From Oryzibacter oryziterrae (GTDB lineage: Bacteria > Pseudomonadota > Alphaproteobacteria > Rhizobiales > Pleomorphomonadaceae): a DNA stretch of 64,000 nt. The notes under the pieces were generated by a model that had not been told where the DNA came from, did not search any database, and worked only from the letters and a program-made list of their open reading frames with translations. The DNA lies in contig NZ_JAKJIC010000005.1 of assembly GCF_021864535.1 (NCBI RefSeq), forward strand, positions 62,001-126,000. Reading direction: 5' to 3'. The position numbers and the translations under genes are program-made. Position 1 is the first letter of the stretch, and the number at the start of each line of letters is the position of its first letter. Positions 50,361-59,167 of this stretch are shown piece after piece.

Positions 50361-50430
50361 ATACCCGGATTCCCTGGAAGTCCGGGTATGCCGTTCGGCG
50401 AAAAACAAGCGCGAACGCGCCTTTTTCGCC
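50361..50430. terminator. Hairpins after the idn regulator gene
   Basis: ATACCCGGA (50361-50369) pairs with TCCGGGTAT (50381-50389) 12 bp after the stop. A second structure, GGCGAAAAA (50397-50405) with TTTTTCGCC (50422-50430) enclosing GCGCG/CGCGC, follows immediately. They probably end the regulator transcript. Confidence 0.6.
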
Positions 50431-50465
50431 GAGAGTTTTTCGCTGGACCGGAGGAACACGGGCAT

Positions 50466-50498
50466 AAAAAAGCGCCGGCCAGGAGGAGTGGCCGGCGC
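50466..50498 (-). terminator. Terminator of idnD
   Basis: GCGCCGGCC (50472-50480) pairs perfectly with 50490-50498, and the minus strand continues with TTTTTT. This is a strong intrinsic terminator 30 bp after the idnD stop. Confidence 0.88.
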
Positions 50499-50528
50499 AA
50501 GAAGCGTCCATCGTCCCCGCTCGCTCCG

Positions 50529-51563
50529 TCAGGCGAAGTCGAGCTGCACCTTCATCTGGCTCTTGCGGTCGTTGGCCGCGTTGAAGGCACTTAGGGCATC
50601 TGCCACGGGAAAAGTCTGCGTGATCAACGGGGAGAGGTCGATCCGCCCGGTGGAGATGAGGTGGACAGCCAGCTTGAACTCCGCATAGAAGCGGAAGGAA
50701 CCGATCACCTGCAGTTCCTTGGTCACCACGAGATTTTGCGGCAGGGACACGTCGCCGCCGAGGCCGAGCTGCACCACCGTGCCGCGCGGCCTGAGGGCCT
50801 CCAGACCGGCGCGCAAGGCCCGCTCGTTGCCCGAACATTCGAACATCACGTCGACAGTACCCTTGCCCGCCGCCAGCGCCGCAAGATCGGCCCCATTGGC
50901 CGCCACGTCGATGGTGCGATCGGCGCCCAGCTTGCGCGCGATCACCAGCGGCTCGGGCACCACGTCGGTGGCGATCACTTCCGCCGCGCCGTGGTAATGC
51001 GCAGCCGCCACCACCAGGGCCCCGATCGGGCCGCAGCCGGACACCAGCACGCGCTTGCCCAGCAGCGATCCGGCCCGGCTCACCGCATGCAGCGCCACCG
51101 AAAAGGGCTCCGACAGTGCCAGCAGGCCCGGCGCCACCGGCGCTTCCGCCGGCGCAATCTGCACCGCCTCGCAGATCAGCACGTCCCGGAAGGCGCCCTG
51201 AATATGCGGCACGCGCATGGCCGAACCATAGAAGCGCATGTCGGAACAATGGTTTGGCAGGCCTTCGAGGCAATACTGGCAGTGGCCGCAGGCAATGCCC
51301 GGATTGACCGCCACCAGCGCGCCAAGGGAGAGGCCGCTCACTCCGGCGCCCAGCGCCGTGATCACGCCGGACACCTCATGGCCGAGGATCATCGGTTCCT
51401 TGAGGCGTATGGTGCCGAAACCGCCATGGTTGAAATAATGCATGTCCGAGCCGCAGATGCCGCCGGTGCTGACGCGCACGGCCACCTGGCCAGGCCCCGG
51501 ACCGCCAACGTCCCGCTCCTCGATCCGGAGATCCTTTTCCTTGTGGATGACAACGCTACGCAT
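50529..51563 (-). CDS. idnD: L-idonate 5-dehydrogenase
   Basis: This 344-residue zinc-dependent medium-chain dehydrogenase oxidises L-idonate to 5-keto-D-gluconate. Catalytic zinc ligands are C37 (GGICGSDMHYF) and H62-E63 (GHE); the structural zinc cysteines C92, C95, C98 and C106 are complete. The nucleotide motif is SGCGPIGALV. MRFYGSAMRVPHIQG is typical of IdnD. It is the second gene of a leftward unit, 8 bp after the 2-ketoacid reductase gene. Sorbitol or threonine dehydrogenases are relatives, but the neighbours support idonate. Confidence 0.88.
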   Translation of the reverse strand: MRSVVIHKEKDLRIEERDVGGPGPGQVAVRVSTGGICGSDMHYFNHGGFGTIRLKEPMILGHEVSGVITALGAGVSGLSLGALVAVNPGIACGHCQYCLEGLPNHCSDMRFYGSAMRVPHIQGAFRDVLICEAVQIAPAEAPVAPGLLALSEPFSVALHAVSRAGSLLGKRVLVSGCGPIGALVVAAAHYHGAAEVIATDVVPEPLVIARKLGADRTIDVAANGADLAALAAGKGTVDVMFECSGNERALRAGLEALRPRGTVVQLGLGGDVSLPQNLVVTKELQVIGSFRFYAEFKLAVHLISTGRIDLSPLITQTFPVADALSAFNAANDRKSQMKVQLDFA

Positions 51564-51571
51564 GGGTGACC

Positions 51572-52522
51572 TCAGACGACGGGAGTGAGAAGCGGTTTGC
51601 CGGCAAAGTGGGCGGCCAGGTTATCGCGCACCAGCTGGCCCATGGCCTTGCGCGTCTCCACCGTGCCGGAGGCGTGGTGCGGCTGCAGCACCACAGTGTC
51701 GAGGCCCATGAAGCGGGGATCGATGCGCGGTTCGTTCCAGAACACGTCGAGCCCGGCGCCGGCGATCGTGCGCCCTTCGAGCGCTTCGAGCAGCGCCGTC
51801 TCGTCCATGGTCGACCCGCGGGAGACGTTGACCACATAGCCCTCCGGTCCCAGGGCACCGAGCACTTCGGCATTGATCATCTTGTGCGTCGACGGGCCGC
51901 CAGCCAGCGTCACCACGAGAATGTCGCACCAGGCGGCAAGCTCGGTCGCATCCTGGAAGAAACGGTGCGGACTGTCGGCACGCGCTGCCACGTCGAAATA
52001 GCCGATCTCCACGTCAAAGCCCGAAAAGCGCTTGGCCACCGTCGTGCCGATGCGGCCGAAGCCGACGATGCCGATCTTCTTGCCATAGACGCGCGTCACT
52101 AGACCCATGTTGGCGCTGGCCCAGGCGCCGGAGCGCACATAGGCATCCGCCGCCGGAATCCTGCGCGCAATCGCCAGCGTCAGGCCGACGGCGATATCGG
52201 CCACGTCGCCGGTCAGCACGTCGGGCGTGTTGGTGACGCGAATGCCTCGCGCCTTCGCCGCCGCCAGATCCACCGCGTCGGTGCCGACGCCATAAATCGA
52301 GATCACCTCGAGCTTCGGCAGCTTGCCGATCAGGTCGGCATTGGCACCGAGTTCGCCGCGCGTGGCAATGCCGCGAATGTCCTGGGCATGCGCCTGGATG
52401 AAGGCCTCGCGATCGGTCGCTTCCCACACCTTGTGAAGCTGATAGGCGCGCTCCAGCGGTTCGAGGTCCCAGGCTGGATAGGGGCCCATCATCAGGACAT
52501 GGGGACGAGCGTCGGACGACAT
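51572..52522 (-). CDS. D-2-hydroxyacid dehydrogenase, probable 2-keto-aldonate reductase
   Basis: This 316-residue protein has the D-isomer hydroxyacid dehydrogenase fold. The NAD(P) motif is GIVGFGRIG, and the active-site R (NVSRGSTMDE), E (WNEPRID) and H (LQPHHASGT) are in place. It resembles GhrB/TkrA-type reductases that act on 2-ketogluconate, glyoxylate or hydroxypyruvate. I chose ATG 52522, with GGGAGG 8 bases upstream; the frame runs to 52597 through the operator. It heads the leftward idn unit, under the operator at 52544-52557. Confidence 0.87.
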   Translation of the reverse strand: MSSDARPHVLMMGPYPAWDLEPLERAYQLHKVWEATDREAFIQAHAQDIRGIATRGELGANADLIGKLPKLEVISIYGVGTDAVDLAAAKARGIRVTNTPDVLTGDVADIAVGLTLAIARRIPAADAYVRSGAWASANMGLVTRVYGKKIGIVGFGRIGTTVAKRFSGFDVEIGYFDVAARADSPHRFFQDATELAAWCDILVVTLAGGPSTHKMINAEVLGALGPEGYVVNVSRGSTMDETALLEALEGRTIAGAGLDVFWNEPRIDPRFMGLDTVVLQPHHASGTVETRKAMGQLVRDNLAAHFAGKPLLTPVV

Positions 52523-52543
52523 GGATAACCTCCCAATTTCAAT

Positions 52544-52557
52544 TGTTATCGATATCA
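52544..52557. promoter_or_regulatory. Operator copy 1 (leftward idn promoter)
   Basis: TGTTATCGATATCA is a 14-bp palindrome with one mismatch to TGTTATCGATAACA. It overlaps the -10 box (TATGAT, minus strand 52559-52554) of a leftward promoter whose -35 box is TTGCGG (52582-52577, 17-bp spacer). A bound repressor would block polymerase. The gap continues to 52912 without another gene. Confidence 0.8.
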
Positions 52558-52775
52558 TAGCCCCGCTTCGCTTGATCCGCAATCCTCTTGACCGCATTTC
52601 CCTTGCCCGGACCGCCGGCCGCGTTCACTGCCCGAACGAGCCCCGGTTCACTCGAAAAGACCGTCAACCCAGCCTCAAACAGCAATCCAGGCACCACAGG
52701 ACAGACTTTGCGAGGACGCAGCAGCCTCCCCGCAGCCCGACGCGCCCTTCGCAGGGAGCCAAATCCGCAAAATCA

Positions 52776-52789
52776 TGATATCGATAACA
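52776..52789. promoter_or_regulatory. Operator copy 2 (rightward idn promoter)
   Basis: TGATATCGATAACA is the exact reverse complement of copy 1. It stands about 125 bp before the rightward idnO gene, in the same divergent region, 219 bp centre to centre from copy 1 on the outside edges (232 bp between starts), which would allow DNA looping. Confidence 0.8.
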
Positions 52790-52912
52790 TTCCGACTTGA
52801 CGCCGCCGGACCAACTGTTGAAGATGGCCGGCAAACAGGACGGTCATTCGGCTTGCAGGGCCGCAACACCGTCCACTGGGAGGACGGAGCGAAGTCTCCG
52901 GAAACGGACACC

Positions 52913-53674
52913 ATGAAGATCTTCGACCTGAGCGGCCGCATTGCGCTCATCACCGGTTCCTCCAAGGGCATCGGCCTTGCCGTGGCGCGCGGTCTCGCCG
53001 AAGCCGGTGCCACCGTGGTGCTGAACGGCCGCGACCGCAGCGCCCTCGAAGCCGCCGGCGCCACGCTGAAGGCGGCCGGGCACACGGTCCACCTCTCGTC
53101 CTTCGACGTCACCGACATGGCAGCCGTCCAGGCCGGCGTCGCCGCCATCGAGGCCGACGTGGGGCCCATTGAAATCCTGATCAACAACGCCGGCATGCAG
53201 TTCCGCACGCCGCTCGCCGACTATCCGGTCGAGCGCTGGCACCAGCTTTTTGCCACCAACGTCAACTCGGTCTTCTTCGTCGGCCAGACGGTGGCCCGCC
53301 ACATGATCGCCCGCGGCCATGGCAAGATCATCAACGTCTGCTCGGTGCAGAGCGAGCTGGCCCGGCCGGGCATCGCCCCCTATACCGCCACCAAGGGCGC
53401 GGTGAAGAATCTCACCAAGGGCATGGCCACCGACTGGGCTAAATTCGGCCTTCAGATCAACGGCCTGGCGCCAGGCTACTTCAAGACGGAACTCAACGCC
53501 GCCCTCGTCGCCGACAAGGATTTCTCCGCCTGGCTGGAGAAGCGGACGCCCGCCGGCCGCTGGGGCGATGTGGACGAACTGATCGGTGCGGCCATCTTCC
53601 TCGCCTCCGACGCTTCCAGCTTCATCAACGGACACATTCTCTATGTCGATGGCGGCATCACCTCCTCGCTCTGA
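52913..53674 (+). CDS. idnO: Gluconate 5-dehydrogenase / 5-keto-D-gluconate reductase
   Basis: This 253-residue short-chain dehydrogenase reduces 5-keto-D-gluconate to D-gluconate. It has TGSSKGIG (nucleotide site), NNAG, the catalytic Y-x3-K in PYTATKGAVKNL, and the IdnO-like segment INVCSVQSELARPGIAPY. ATG 52913 is chosen from the conserved N-terminus (MKIFDLSGRIALITG). It heads the rightward unit; the gluconokinase gene overlaps its end by 26 bp. It follows logically after IdnD in the idonate pathway. Confidence 0.9.
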   Translation: MKIFDLSGRIALITGSSKGIGLAVARGLAEAGATVVLNGRDRSALEAAGATLKAAGHTVHLSSFDVTDMAAVQAGVAAIEADVGPIEILINNAGMQFRTPLADYPVERWHQLFATNVNSVFFVGQTVARHMIARGHGKIINVCSVQSELARPGIAPYTATKGAVKNLTKGMATDWAKFGLQINGLAPGYFKTELNAALVADKDFSAWLEKRTPAGRWGDVDELIGAAIFLASDASSFINGHILYVDGGITSSL

Positions 53675-54173
53675 CGCACCGAGGCGCATCGTCGTCATGG
53701 GCGTCTCCGGCTGCGGCAAGTCCACGGTCGGCGCGGCGCTTGCCGACAGCCTGGGGCTCGTCTTCACCGACGGCGACCGGCTGCATCCCGAGGCCAACAT
53801 CGCCAAGATGAGCCGCGGCGAAGCGCTCACCGACGGCGACCGCTGGCCCTGGCTCACCGCGGTCGGCGAAACGCTGGCCGGGCCTGAGGGCGGCGTCATC
53901 GCCTGTTCGGCCTTGCGGCGCGCCTATCGCGACCTGATCCGCCGCACCGCCGGCGGGCCTGTGCACTTCTTGCTCCTCGACGGCACGCCCGAGGAAATGA
54001 CCCGCCGCCTCGGCAATCGCCCCGGCCATTTCATGCCGGCCAGCCTCGTCGCCAGCCAGTTCGCCACGCTCGAACGCCCCACCGGCGACGAGCCCGACGT
54101 GCTCGCCGTCGACGCCACGCGCCCGATCGCCGACCTCGTGGCCACCGCCACCGCCTTTGTCGCCCGTTCCTGA
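53649..54173 (+). CDS. gntK: Gluconokinase
   Basis: This 174-residue GntK/IdnK-type kinase makes 6-phosphogluconate from gluconate. The P-loop is GVSGCGKST at about residues 18-26; DGDRLHPEANIAKMSRGEALTDGDRWPWL and CSALRRAYRD are family signatures. The start is uncertain: ATG 53649 (overlapping idnO by 26 bp) gives a normal length, ATG 53643 is two codons earlier, and the next ATG lies inside the P-loop strand. It feeds the pentose phosphate or Entner-Doudoroff route. Confidence 0.92.
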   Translation: MAASPPRSDAPRRIVVMGVSGCGKSTVGAALADSLGLVFTDGDRLHPEANIAKMSRGEALTDGDRWPWLTAVGETLAGPEGGVIACSALRRAYRDLIRRTAGGPVHFLLLDGTPEEMTRRLGNRPGHFMPASLVASQFATLERPTGDEPDVLAVDATRPIADLVATATAFVARS

Positions 54174-54204
54174 CCGCTCCCTCACAGCCCCCGAGGCCTC
54201 CGCC

Positions 54205-55098
54205 ATGACCGCATCGAACAAGCCTTCCGTCTCCGTCGTCGGCGTCGGCATCATGGGCAGCGCCATCGCCACCCGTCTGATCGAGGTCGGCCACGCGGTC
54301 ACCGTCTTCGACCTCGACGCCGCCAAGGTCGCCGCGCTGGTCGCGAAGGGCGCCACTGCCGCAGAAAGCGCCGCAGCCGCCGCGCGCGCCTCCCGGTTCG
54401 TCATCACCAGTCTCAACTCGGCTGCGATCCTGCGCGCCGCCCTCTTCGGCCCAGCCGGCCTTGCCGAGGGCGCGGCAGCCGACAAGCTCCTCATCGACAT
54501 GTCCTCGGTGGATCCCGTGGCCACACGCAGCCTCGCTGCCGAACTCCGCGACAGGACCGGCATGGCCATGGTGGACGCTCCCCTTTCCGGCGGTGCCCCG
54601 CGTGCCCTTGAAGGCAAGCTCACCGTCATGGCCGGCGGCGAGGAGGCGGACGTGTTGCGCGCCCGCGCCGTCATGGACAGTCTCTGCGCCAACTATACCC
54701 ACATGGGCCCGTCCGGTGCCGGCCAGACCACCAAGCTCGTCAATCAGGTGCTCTGCGCCCTCGGCTTCCAGGCGGTCGCCGAAGCCGTTCGCCTGGCTGA
54801 AGCCGGCGGTGTCGACGCCTCCCGCGTCGCCGCGGCGCTTGCCGGCGGGCGGGCCGACAGCCGGATTCTCCAGGAGTTCGGCCCCAAGATGGCTGCCCGC
54901 GACTTCAGCCCCACCGGCCGCATCGACAACATGCTGAAGGATCTCGAGGCCGTTCAGGCCTTCGCCGGCGGCGCGCGCCTGCCGCTGCCGCTCACCGGCG
55001 CGGTCACCGACCTGCACCGGCTCTATGTCGCCGCCGGCATCGGCGCCGCCGACACGGCGGAAATGATGCGCTACTTCGACGGATTTCAGGAAAACTGA
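54205..55098 (+). CDS. Beta-hydroxyacid dehydrogenase (3-hydroxyisobutyrate dehydrogenase family)
   Basis: This 297-residue NAD(P)-binding enzyme has VGVGIMGSAIATRL near residue 10, DAPLSGGAPRALEGKLTVMAGG in the substrate site, and the catalytic lysine in GAGQTTKLVNQ. This family includes tartronate semialdehyde reductase, hydroxyisobutyrate dehydrogenase and 6-phosphogluconate dehydrogenase-like enzymes; the exact substrate is not evident. It follows gntK by 31 bp in the rightward idn unit, so a sugar-acid derived substrate is likely. Confidence 0.85.
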   Translation: MTASNKPSVSVVGVGIMGSAIATRLIEVGHAVTVFDLDAAKVAALVAKGATAAESAAAAARASRFVITSLNSAAILRAALFGPAGLAEGAAADKLLIDMSSVDPVATRSLAAELRDRTGMAMVDAPLSGGAPRALEGKLTVMAGGEEADVLRARAVMDSLCANYTHMGPSGAGQTTKLVNQVLCALGFQAVAEAVRLAEAGGVDASRVAAALAGGRADSRILQEFGPKMAARDFSPTGRIDNMLKDLEAVQAFAGGARLPLPLTGAVTDLHRLYVAAGIGAADTAEMMRYFDGFQEN

Positions 55099-55120
55099 GG
55101 CCTCAGCATCGCCACGGACC

Positions 55121-55150
55121 TTGACAAACTCCTGAATGTTATCGATAACA
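55121..55150 (+). promoter_or_regulatory. Promoter with operator copy 3 of the CUT2 transporter
   Basis: TTGACA (55121-55126) and GATAAC (55144-55149) are 17 bp apart, and the perfect palindrome TGTTATCGATAACA (55137-55150) covers the -10 box. This is the best copy of the operator and ties the transporter to the idn regulon. Confidence 0.85.
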
Positions 55151-55229
55151 CAAGCAAGACAGCGCCAGCGGGTTGATCGGAGAGGACCGATCGCCGCTCA
55201 GGAAAAGCGCCGGAGGATTGGGGGGCATC

Positions 55230-56741
55230 ATGACGGCAGGGAACTCCCTCCGCTTTGAGAATGTGGTGAAGACCTTCGGCGGCACCCAGGCGCTCAAGGG
55301 CGTCAGCTTCTCCGTCGGTCGTGGCGAGATCGTCGCCCTGCTCGGTGAAAACGGCGCCGGCAAATCCACCCTCATCAAGGTACTCGGCGGCATCCACAAG
55401 GCCGACGGCGGCCGCGTCGCCATCGGCGACCAGCCCTATCGCCACCGCCCCGGACAGGGCGGCGACCGCCAGCCCGTTGCCTTCATCCACCAGGATCTCG
55501 GCCTCATCGAATGGATGACGGTGGCCGAAAATGTCGGCATGGCACACGGCTTCCCGCGCCACCCGCTGTTCGGCGCCCTCGGGCTGATCGACTGGCACGG
55601 TGCCGAACTTGCCGCCGCTCATGCGCTGGAAAAGCTGGGCGTCGACATCGACCCCACCGCCCGCGTGCAGTCGTTGAGCCGCACCGAAAAATCGCTGGTC
55701 GCCATCGCCCGTGCGCTTGCGGTCAACTCCGACTTCCTGGTGCTCGACGAGCCCACCGCCTCGCTGCCCGCCGACGAAGTGGAACGCCTGTTCGGCGCCC
55801 TGCGCCGGCTGAAGGCCCAGGGCGTCGGCATGATCTACGTCTCCCATCGCCTCGACGAGATCTTCCACATCGCCGATCGCGTCGTCGTGCTGCGCGACGG
55901 CCAGATGGTCGGCGAGCGCGCCATTGCCGCCACCGACCCCGACGAACTCGTCCGCCTGATCGTCGGCAAGTCCAAGCTCGACAGTTTCGAAAAGCCCGAG
56001 GCCACCGCCGGCCGACCGCGCGTCATGGTGCGCGATCTGATCACCCCGCGCGCCGGTCCCGTCGATTTCGACATCCGCGAGGGCGAACTGCTCGGCCTTG
56101 TCGGCCTGCGCGGCGCCGGCCAGGAAGAAGTGGGGCGCGCGCTTTTCGGTGCCATGCCGCACAAGGGCGCGGTCACCATCGACGGCATCACGCCCGATCT
56201 CTCTTCGCCCACGGCCGCTCTCAACTCCGGAGTCGGCCTCGTCGCCCGCGACCGCACCGAAGAGTCCATCGCCGCCTCGCTCAGCATTCGCGAGAACACC
56301 TTCCTCAACCCGGGCGCCATTGGCCGGGGCCTCTTCTCGCTGCTGTCGCCGGCGCGCGAGGCCGATCTTGCGGTCGCCCTCGGCGCCGAGGTCGGCCTGC
56401 GCCCCAACGATCCGCATCTGGCCATCGAGGGCCTGTCGGGCGGCAATCAGCAGAAGGTGATCGTCGGTCGCTGGCTCGCCACCGGGCGCAAGCTCTTGGT
56501 GGCTGAAGATCCCACCGCCGGCGTCGACGTCGGCGCCAAGGCCGAGATCTATCGCCTGATCGCCGCCGCCGTCGCCCGCGGCCTCGCTGTCGTGGTCGTG
56601 TCCACCGATTTCGAGGAAATCGCCCATATCTGCAATCGCGCGCTGATCTTCAACCGCGGTCGCATCATCGCGGAACTCTCGGGTGAGGCGCTGACCACTG
56701 AAGCGGTGATCTCGGCTGCCTCGGCCTCCGAAGCGGCCTGA
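55230..56741 (+). CDS. CUT2 sugar ABC transporter ATP-binding protein
   Basis: This 503-residue ATPase has two nucleotide-binding domains. The first has Walker A GENGAGKST at about residues 39-47 and Walker B FLVLDEPTAS, but its signature is LSRTEKS instead of LSGG, a common CUT2 variation; the second has the usual degenerate Walker A GLRGAGQEE and a good LSGGNQQKV. GGGGGG precedes ATG 55230. It is the first gene of a three-gene transporter operon under operator copy 3, so the substrate is probably a sugar acid. Confidence 0.9.
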   Translation: MTAGNSLRFENVVKTFGGTQALKGVSFSVGRGEIVALLGENGAGKSTLIKVLGGIHKADGGRVAIGDQPYRHRPGQGGDRQPVAFIHQDLGLIEWMTVAENVGMAHGFPRHPLFGALGLIDWHGAELAAAHALEKLGVDIDPTARVQSLSRTEKSLVAIARALAVNSDFLVLDEPTASLPADEVERLFGALRRLKAQGVGMIYVSHRLDEIFHIADRVVVLRDGQMVGERAIAATDPDELVRLIVGKSKLDSFEKPEATAGRPRVMVRDLITPRAGPVDFDIREGELLGLVGLRGAGQEEVGRALFGAMPHKGAVTIDGITPDLSSPTAALNSGVGLVARDRTEESIAASLSIRENTFLNPGAIGRGLFSLLSPAREADLAVALGAEVGLRPNDPHLAIEGLSGGNQQKVIVGRWLATGRKLLVAEDPTAGVDVGAKAEIYRLIAAAVARGLAVVVVSTDFEEIAHICNRALIFNRGRIIAELSGEALTTEAVISAASASEAA

Positions 56742-56791
56742 TCGCCCTCCGCGGAACGGCAAAAAACTTAAGAAAAGCATGGGAGTATATC

Positions 56792-57847
56792 ATGAGCGGG
56801 GTCGAATCGAATGCTCTGGAGCCCACGCGGGCCGAGCTCAAGGGGGCGACACTGACCGTGAAAGTCCAGCGCCTCCTGCCGGTCTACGGCCTGCCGATCA
56901 TCACCTTCGTGCTGATCGTGCTGTTCTCGGTGCTGCTGCCGCGCACCTTCCCGACGCTGCTCAACTTGCGCTCGATCATCGCCGACAAGTCGGTCATCGC
57001 GCTGTTGTCGCTGGCCGCCATGATCCCCATGGCCTCCGGCAAGATCGACCTCACCGTCGGCTATGGCATCGTGCTGTGGCACATTCTCGCCATCAGCCTG
57101 CAGACCCTGTTCGGCCTGCCCTGGCCGGTCGCCGTGCTGATCGTGCTGGCCCTCGGTGCCATCGTCGGCCTGCTCAACGGCCTCCTCGTTGAGGTCGCCA
57201 AGATCGACAGCTTCATCGCCACGCTCGGCACCGGCACCATCCTCTACGCGCTCGCGCTCTGGCACACCGGCGGCCGCCAGGTGGTGGCGCCGCTGCCCGA
57301 GGGCTTCCTTGCCCTCAACGGCACCATGGTCTTCGGCCTGCCCATCACCGGCTATTATGTGCTGGCGCTGGCGCTCGTGCTGTGGATCGTGCTCGAATAC
57401 CTGCCGGTCGGCCGCTACCTCTACGCCATCGGCGCCAACCCCAAGGCCGCCGCGCTCAACGGCATCCCCGTGCAGCGCTTCACCATGGCCGCCTTCGTCA
57501 CTTCCGGCTTCCTGACCGCGCTCACCGGTGTGCTGCTCGCCTCCAAGCTGCGCATCGGCCAGGCGTCGGTCGGTCTTGAATATCTGCTGCCCGCCCTCGT
57601 CGGCGCCTTCCTGGGCTCCACCACCATCAAGCCGGGCCGCGTCAACGTCTGGGGCACCATCGTCGGCGTCGCCGTGCTCGCGGTGGGCATCGCCGGCATC
57701 CAGCAGTTCGGTGGCTCCTTCTGGGTCGAACCCCTTTTCAACGGCGTCACGCTGCTGGTGGCCATCGGCATCGCCGGCTACGCCCAGAGAAAACGCGGTG
57801 CGGCGGGGCGCGTTCCCGTCGGTGCCGCCACGAAATCCGGGAAATGA
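56792..57847 (+). CDS. CUT2 sugar ABC transporter permease
   Basis: This 351-residue inner-membrane protein has about ten helices, starting after a 25-residue cytoplasmic tail. ASGKIDLTVGYG and FLGSTTIKPGRVNVWGT are the usual CUT2 permease blocks. GGGAG lies before the ATG. No second permease gene is present, so the channel is probably a homodimer. Confidence 0.9.
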   Translation: MSGVESNALEPTRAELKGATLTVKVQRLLPVYGLPIITFVLIVLFSVLLPRTFPTLLNLRSIIADKSVIALLSLAAMIPMASGKIDLTVGYGIVLWHILAISLQTLFGLPWPVAVLIVLALGAIVGLLNGLLVEVAKIDSFIATLGTGTILYALALWHTGGRQVVAPLPEGFLALNGTMVFGLPITGYYVLALALVLWIVLEYLPVGRYLYAIGANPKAAALNGIPVQRFTMAAFVTSGFLTALTGVLLASKLRIGQASVGLEYLLPALVGAFLGSTTIKPGRVNVWGTIVGVAVLAVGIAGIQQFGGSFWVEPLFNGVTLLVAIGIAGYAQRKRGAAGRVPVGAATKSGK

Positions 57848-57892
57848 AGGTCCCGGCAAAGGAACAGGCAAACAAAGCTTAGGGAGAGAGAA

Positions 57893-58996
57893 ATGATGTT
57901 GAGGACCATTGTTGCCGCCGGTGCGCTCGCCGGATCGATGCTGGCCGGTCTCACCGCCGCCCATGCCGACCCCATGGCCGACGCCAAGGCCTTCGTCGAC
58001 AAATACGCCACCAAGGTCGAGGCCTGGGATGGCCCGACCACCGGCCCCAAGGCCCCCTCGGGCAAGACCATCGTCGTGCTCGCCTCGGACATGAAGAACG
58101 GCGGCGTGCTCGGCGTCTCCAAGGGCATCGAGGAAGCGGCCGCCACCATCGGCTGGACCGTGCGCACCATCGACGGAGCCGGCTCCATCTCCGGCCGCAC
58201 CGCCGCCTTCGGCCAGGCGCTCGCCCTCAATCCCGACGGCCTCGTCATCGCCGGCTTTGACGCCGTCGAGCAGGCCCCGGGCATGGAGCAGGCCAAGGCC
58301 GCCGGCATTCCCATGGTGTCCTGGCACGCCGCTCCCGTGGTCGGTCCGGTGCCTGAAGCCGGCGTCTTCGCCAATGTCACCACCGATCCCATGGCCGTGT
58401 CGTCGGCCGCCGCCAACTGGGCCTTCGTCGACGCCAAGGGCAAGCCGGGCGTGATCATCTTCACCGACTCGACCTACGAGATTGCCATCGCCAAGGCCAA
58501 GAAGATGAAGGAGACCATCGAGGCCCTCGGTGGCACCGTGCTCGAATGGGTCGACACCCCCATCGCCGAAACCTCGACGCGCATGCCGCAGCTCACCACC
58601 TCGCTGCTGCAGAAGTATGGCGCGTCCTGGACCCACAGCCTCGCCATCAACGACCTCTACTATGACTTCATGGGTCCCTCGCTTGCCGCCGCCGGCATCG
58701 AAGGCACCGGCGCGCCGGTGAATGTCGCCGCCGGTGACGGCTCGGAAAGCGCCTACCAGCGCATCCGCTCGGGCCAGTATCAGGCCGTGACGGTCGCCGA
58801 GCCGCTGAACCTGCAGGGCTGGCAGCTGGTCGACGAACTCAACCGCGCCATGGCCGGTGAAAAGTGGTCGGGCTACGTCTCGCCGCTGCATGTGGTCACC
58901 AAGGACAATGTCGAGTTCGACGGCGGCCCGGCCAACAGCTTCGACCCCGGCAACGGCTACCGCGACGCCTACAAGGCCATCTGGGGCGCCAAGTAA
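57893..58996 (+). CDS. CUT2 sugar ABC transporter substrate-binding protein
   Basis: This 367-residue periplasmic protein has a signal peptide (VAAGALAGSMLAGLTAAHA, cleavage near residue 25) and a ribose-binding type fold (TIVVLASDMKNGGVLGVSKGIEEAA, PDGLVIAGFDA, IPMVSWHAAP, AINDLYYDFMGPSLAAAG). A spacer of 30 residues between signal peptide and first strand is longer than usual. Its ligand is unknown; regulon membership suggests a sugar acid. GGGAGAGAG precedes the ATG. Confidence 0.9.
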   Translation: MMLRTIVAAGALAGSMLAGLTAAHADPMADAKAFVDKYATKVEAWDGPTTGPKAPSGKTIVVLASDMKNGGVLGVSKGIEEAAATIGWTVRTIDGAGSISGRTAAFGQALALNPDGLVIAGFDAVEQAPGMEQAKAAGIPMVSWHAAPVVGPVPEAGVFANVTTDPMAVSSAAANWAFVDAKGKPGVIIFTDSTYEIAIAKAKKMKETIEALGGTVLEWVDTPIAETSTRMPQLTTSLLQKYGASWTHSLAINDLYYDFMGPSLAAAGIEGTGAPVNVAAGDGSESAYQRIRSGQYQAVTVAEPLNLQGWQLVDELNRAMAGEKWSGYVSPLHVVTKDNVEFDGGPANSFDPGNGYRDAYKAIWGAK

Positions 58997-59085
58997 TCCC
59001 CGCCATTGGAACGCCGCTCCGTGCGGCGCGGCGTTCCCCTGCCGATCGCACGAGGGCGTCCGCTCGGATGGATCCCCTCTGAACT

Positions 59086-59113
59086 GGCCGGCGGTTCCGA
59101 TCGCCGGCCTTTT
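59086..59113 (+). terminator. Terminator after the CUT2 transporter operon
   Basis: GGCCGGCG (59086-59093) pairs with 59102-59109 around 8 bases, followed by TTTT. It ends the transporter operon 90 bp after its last stop. Confidence 0.75.
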
Positions 59114-59167
59114 GTCTGCCTGCCGGGCCGCTCTGCCCGAACCCGTTTCCCTTTGGAAAGTCCAACC

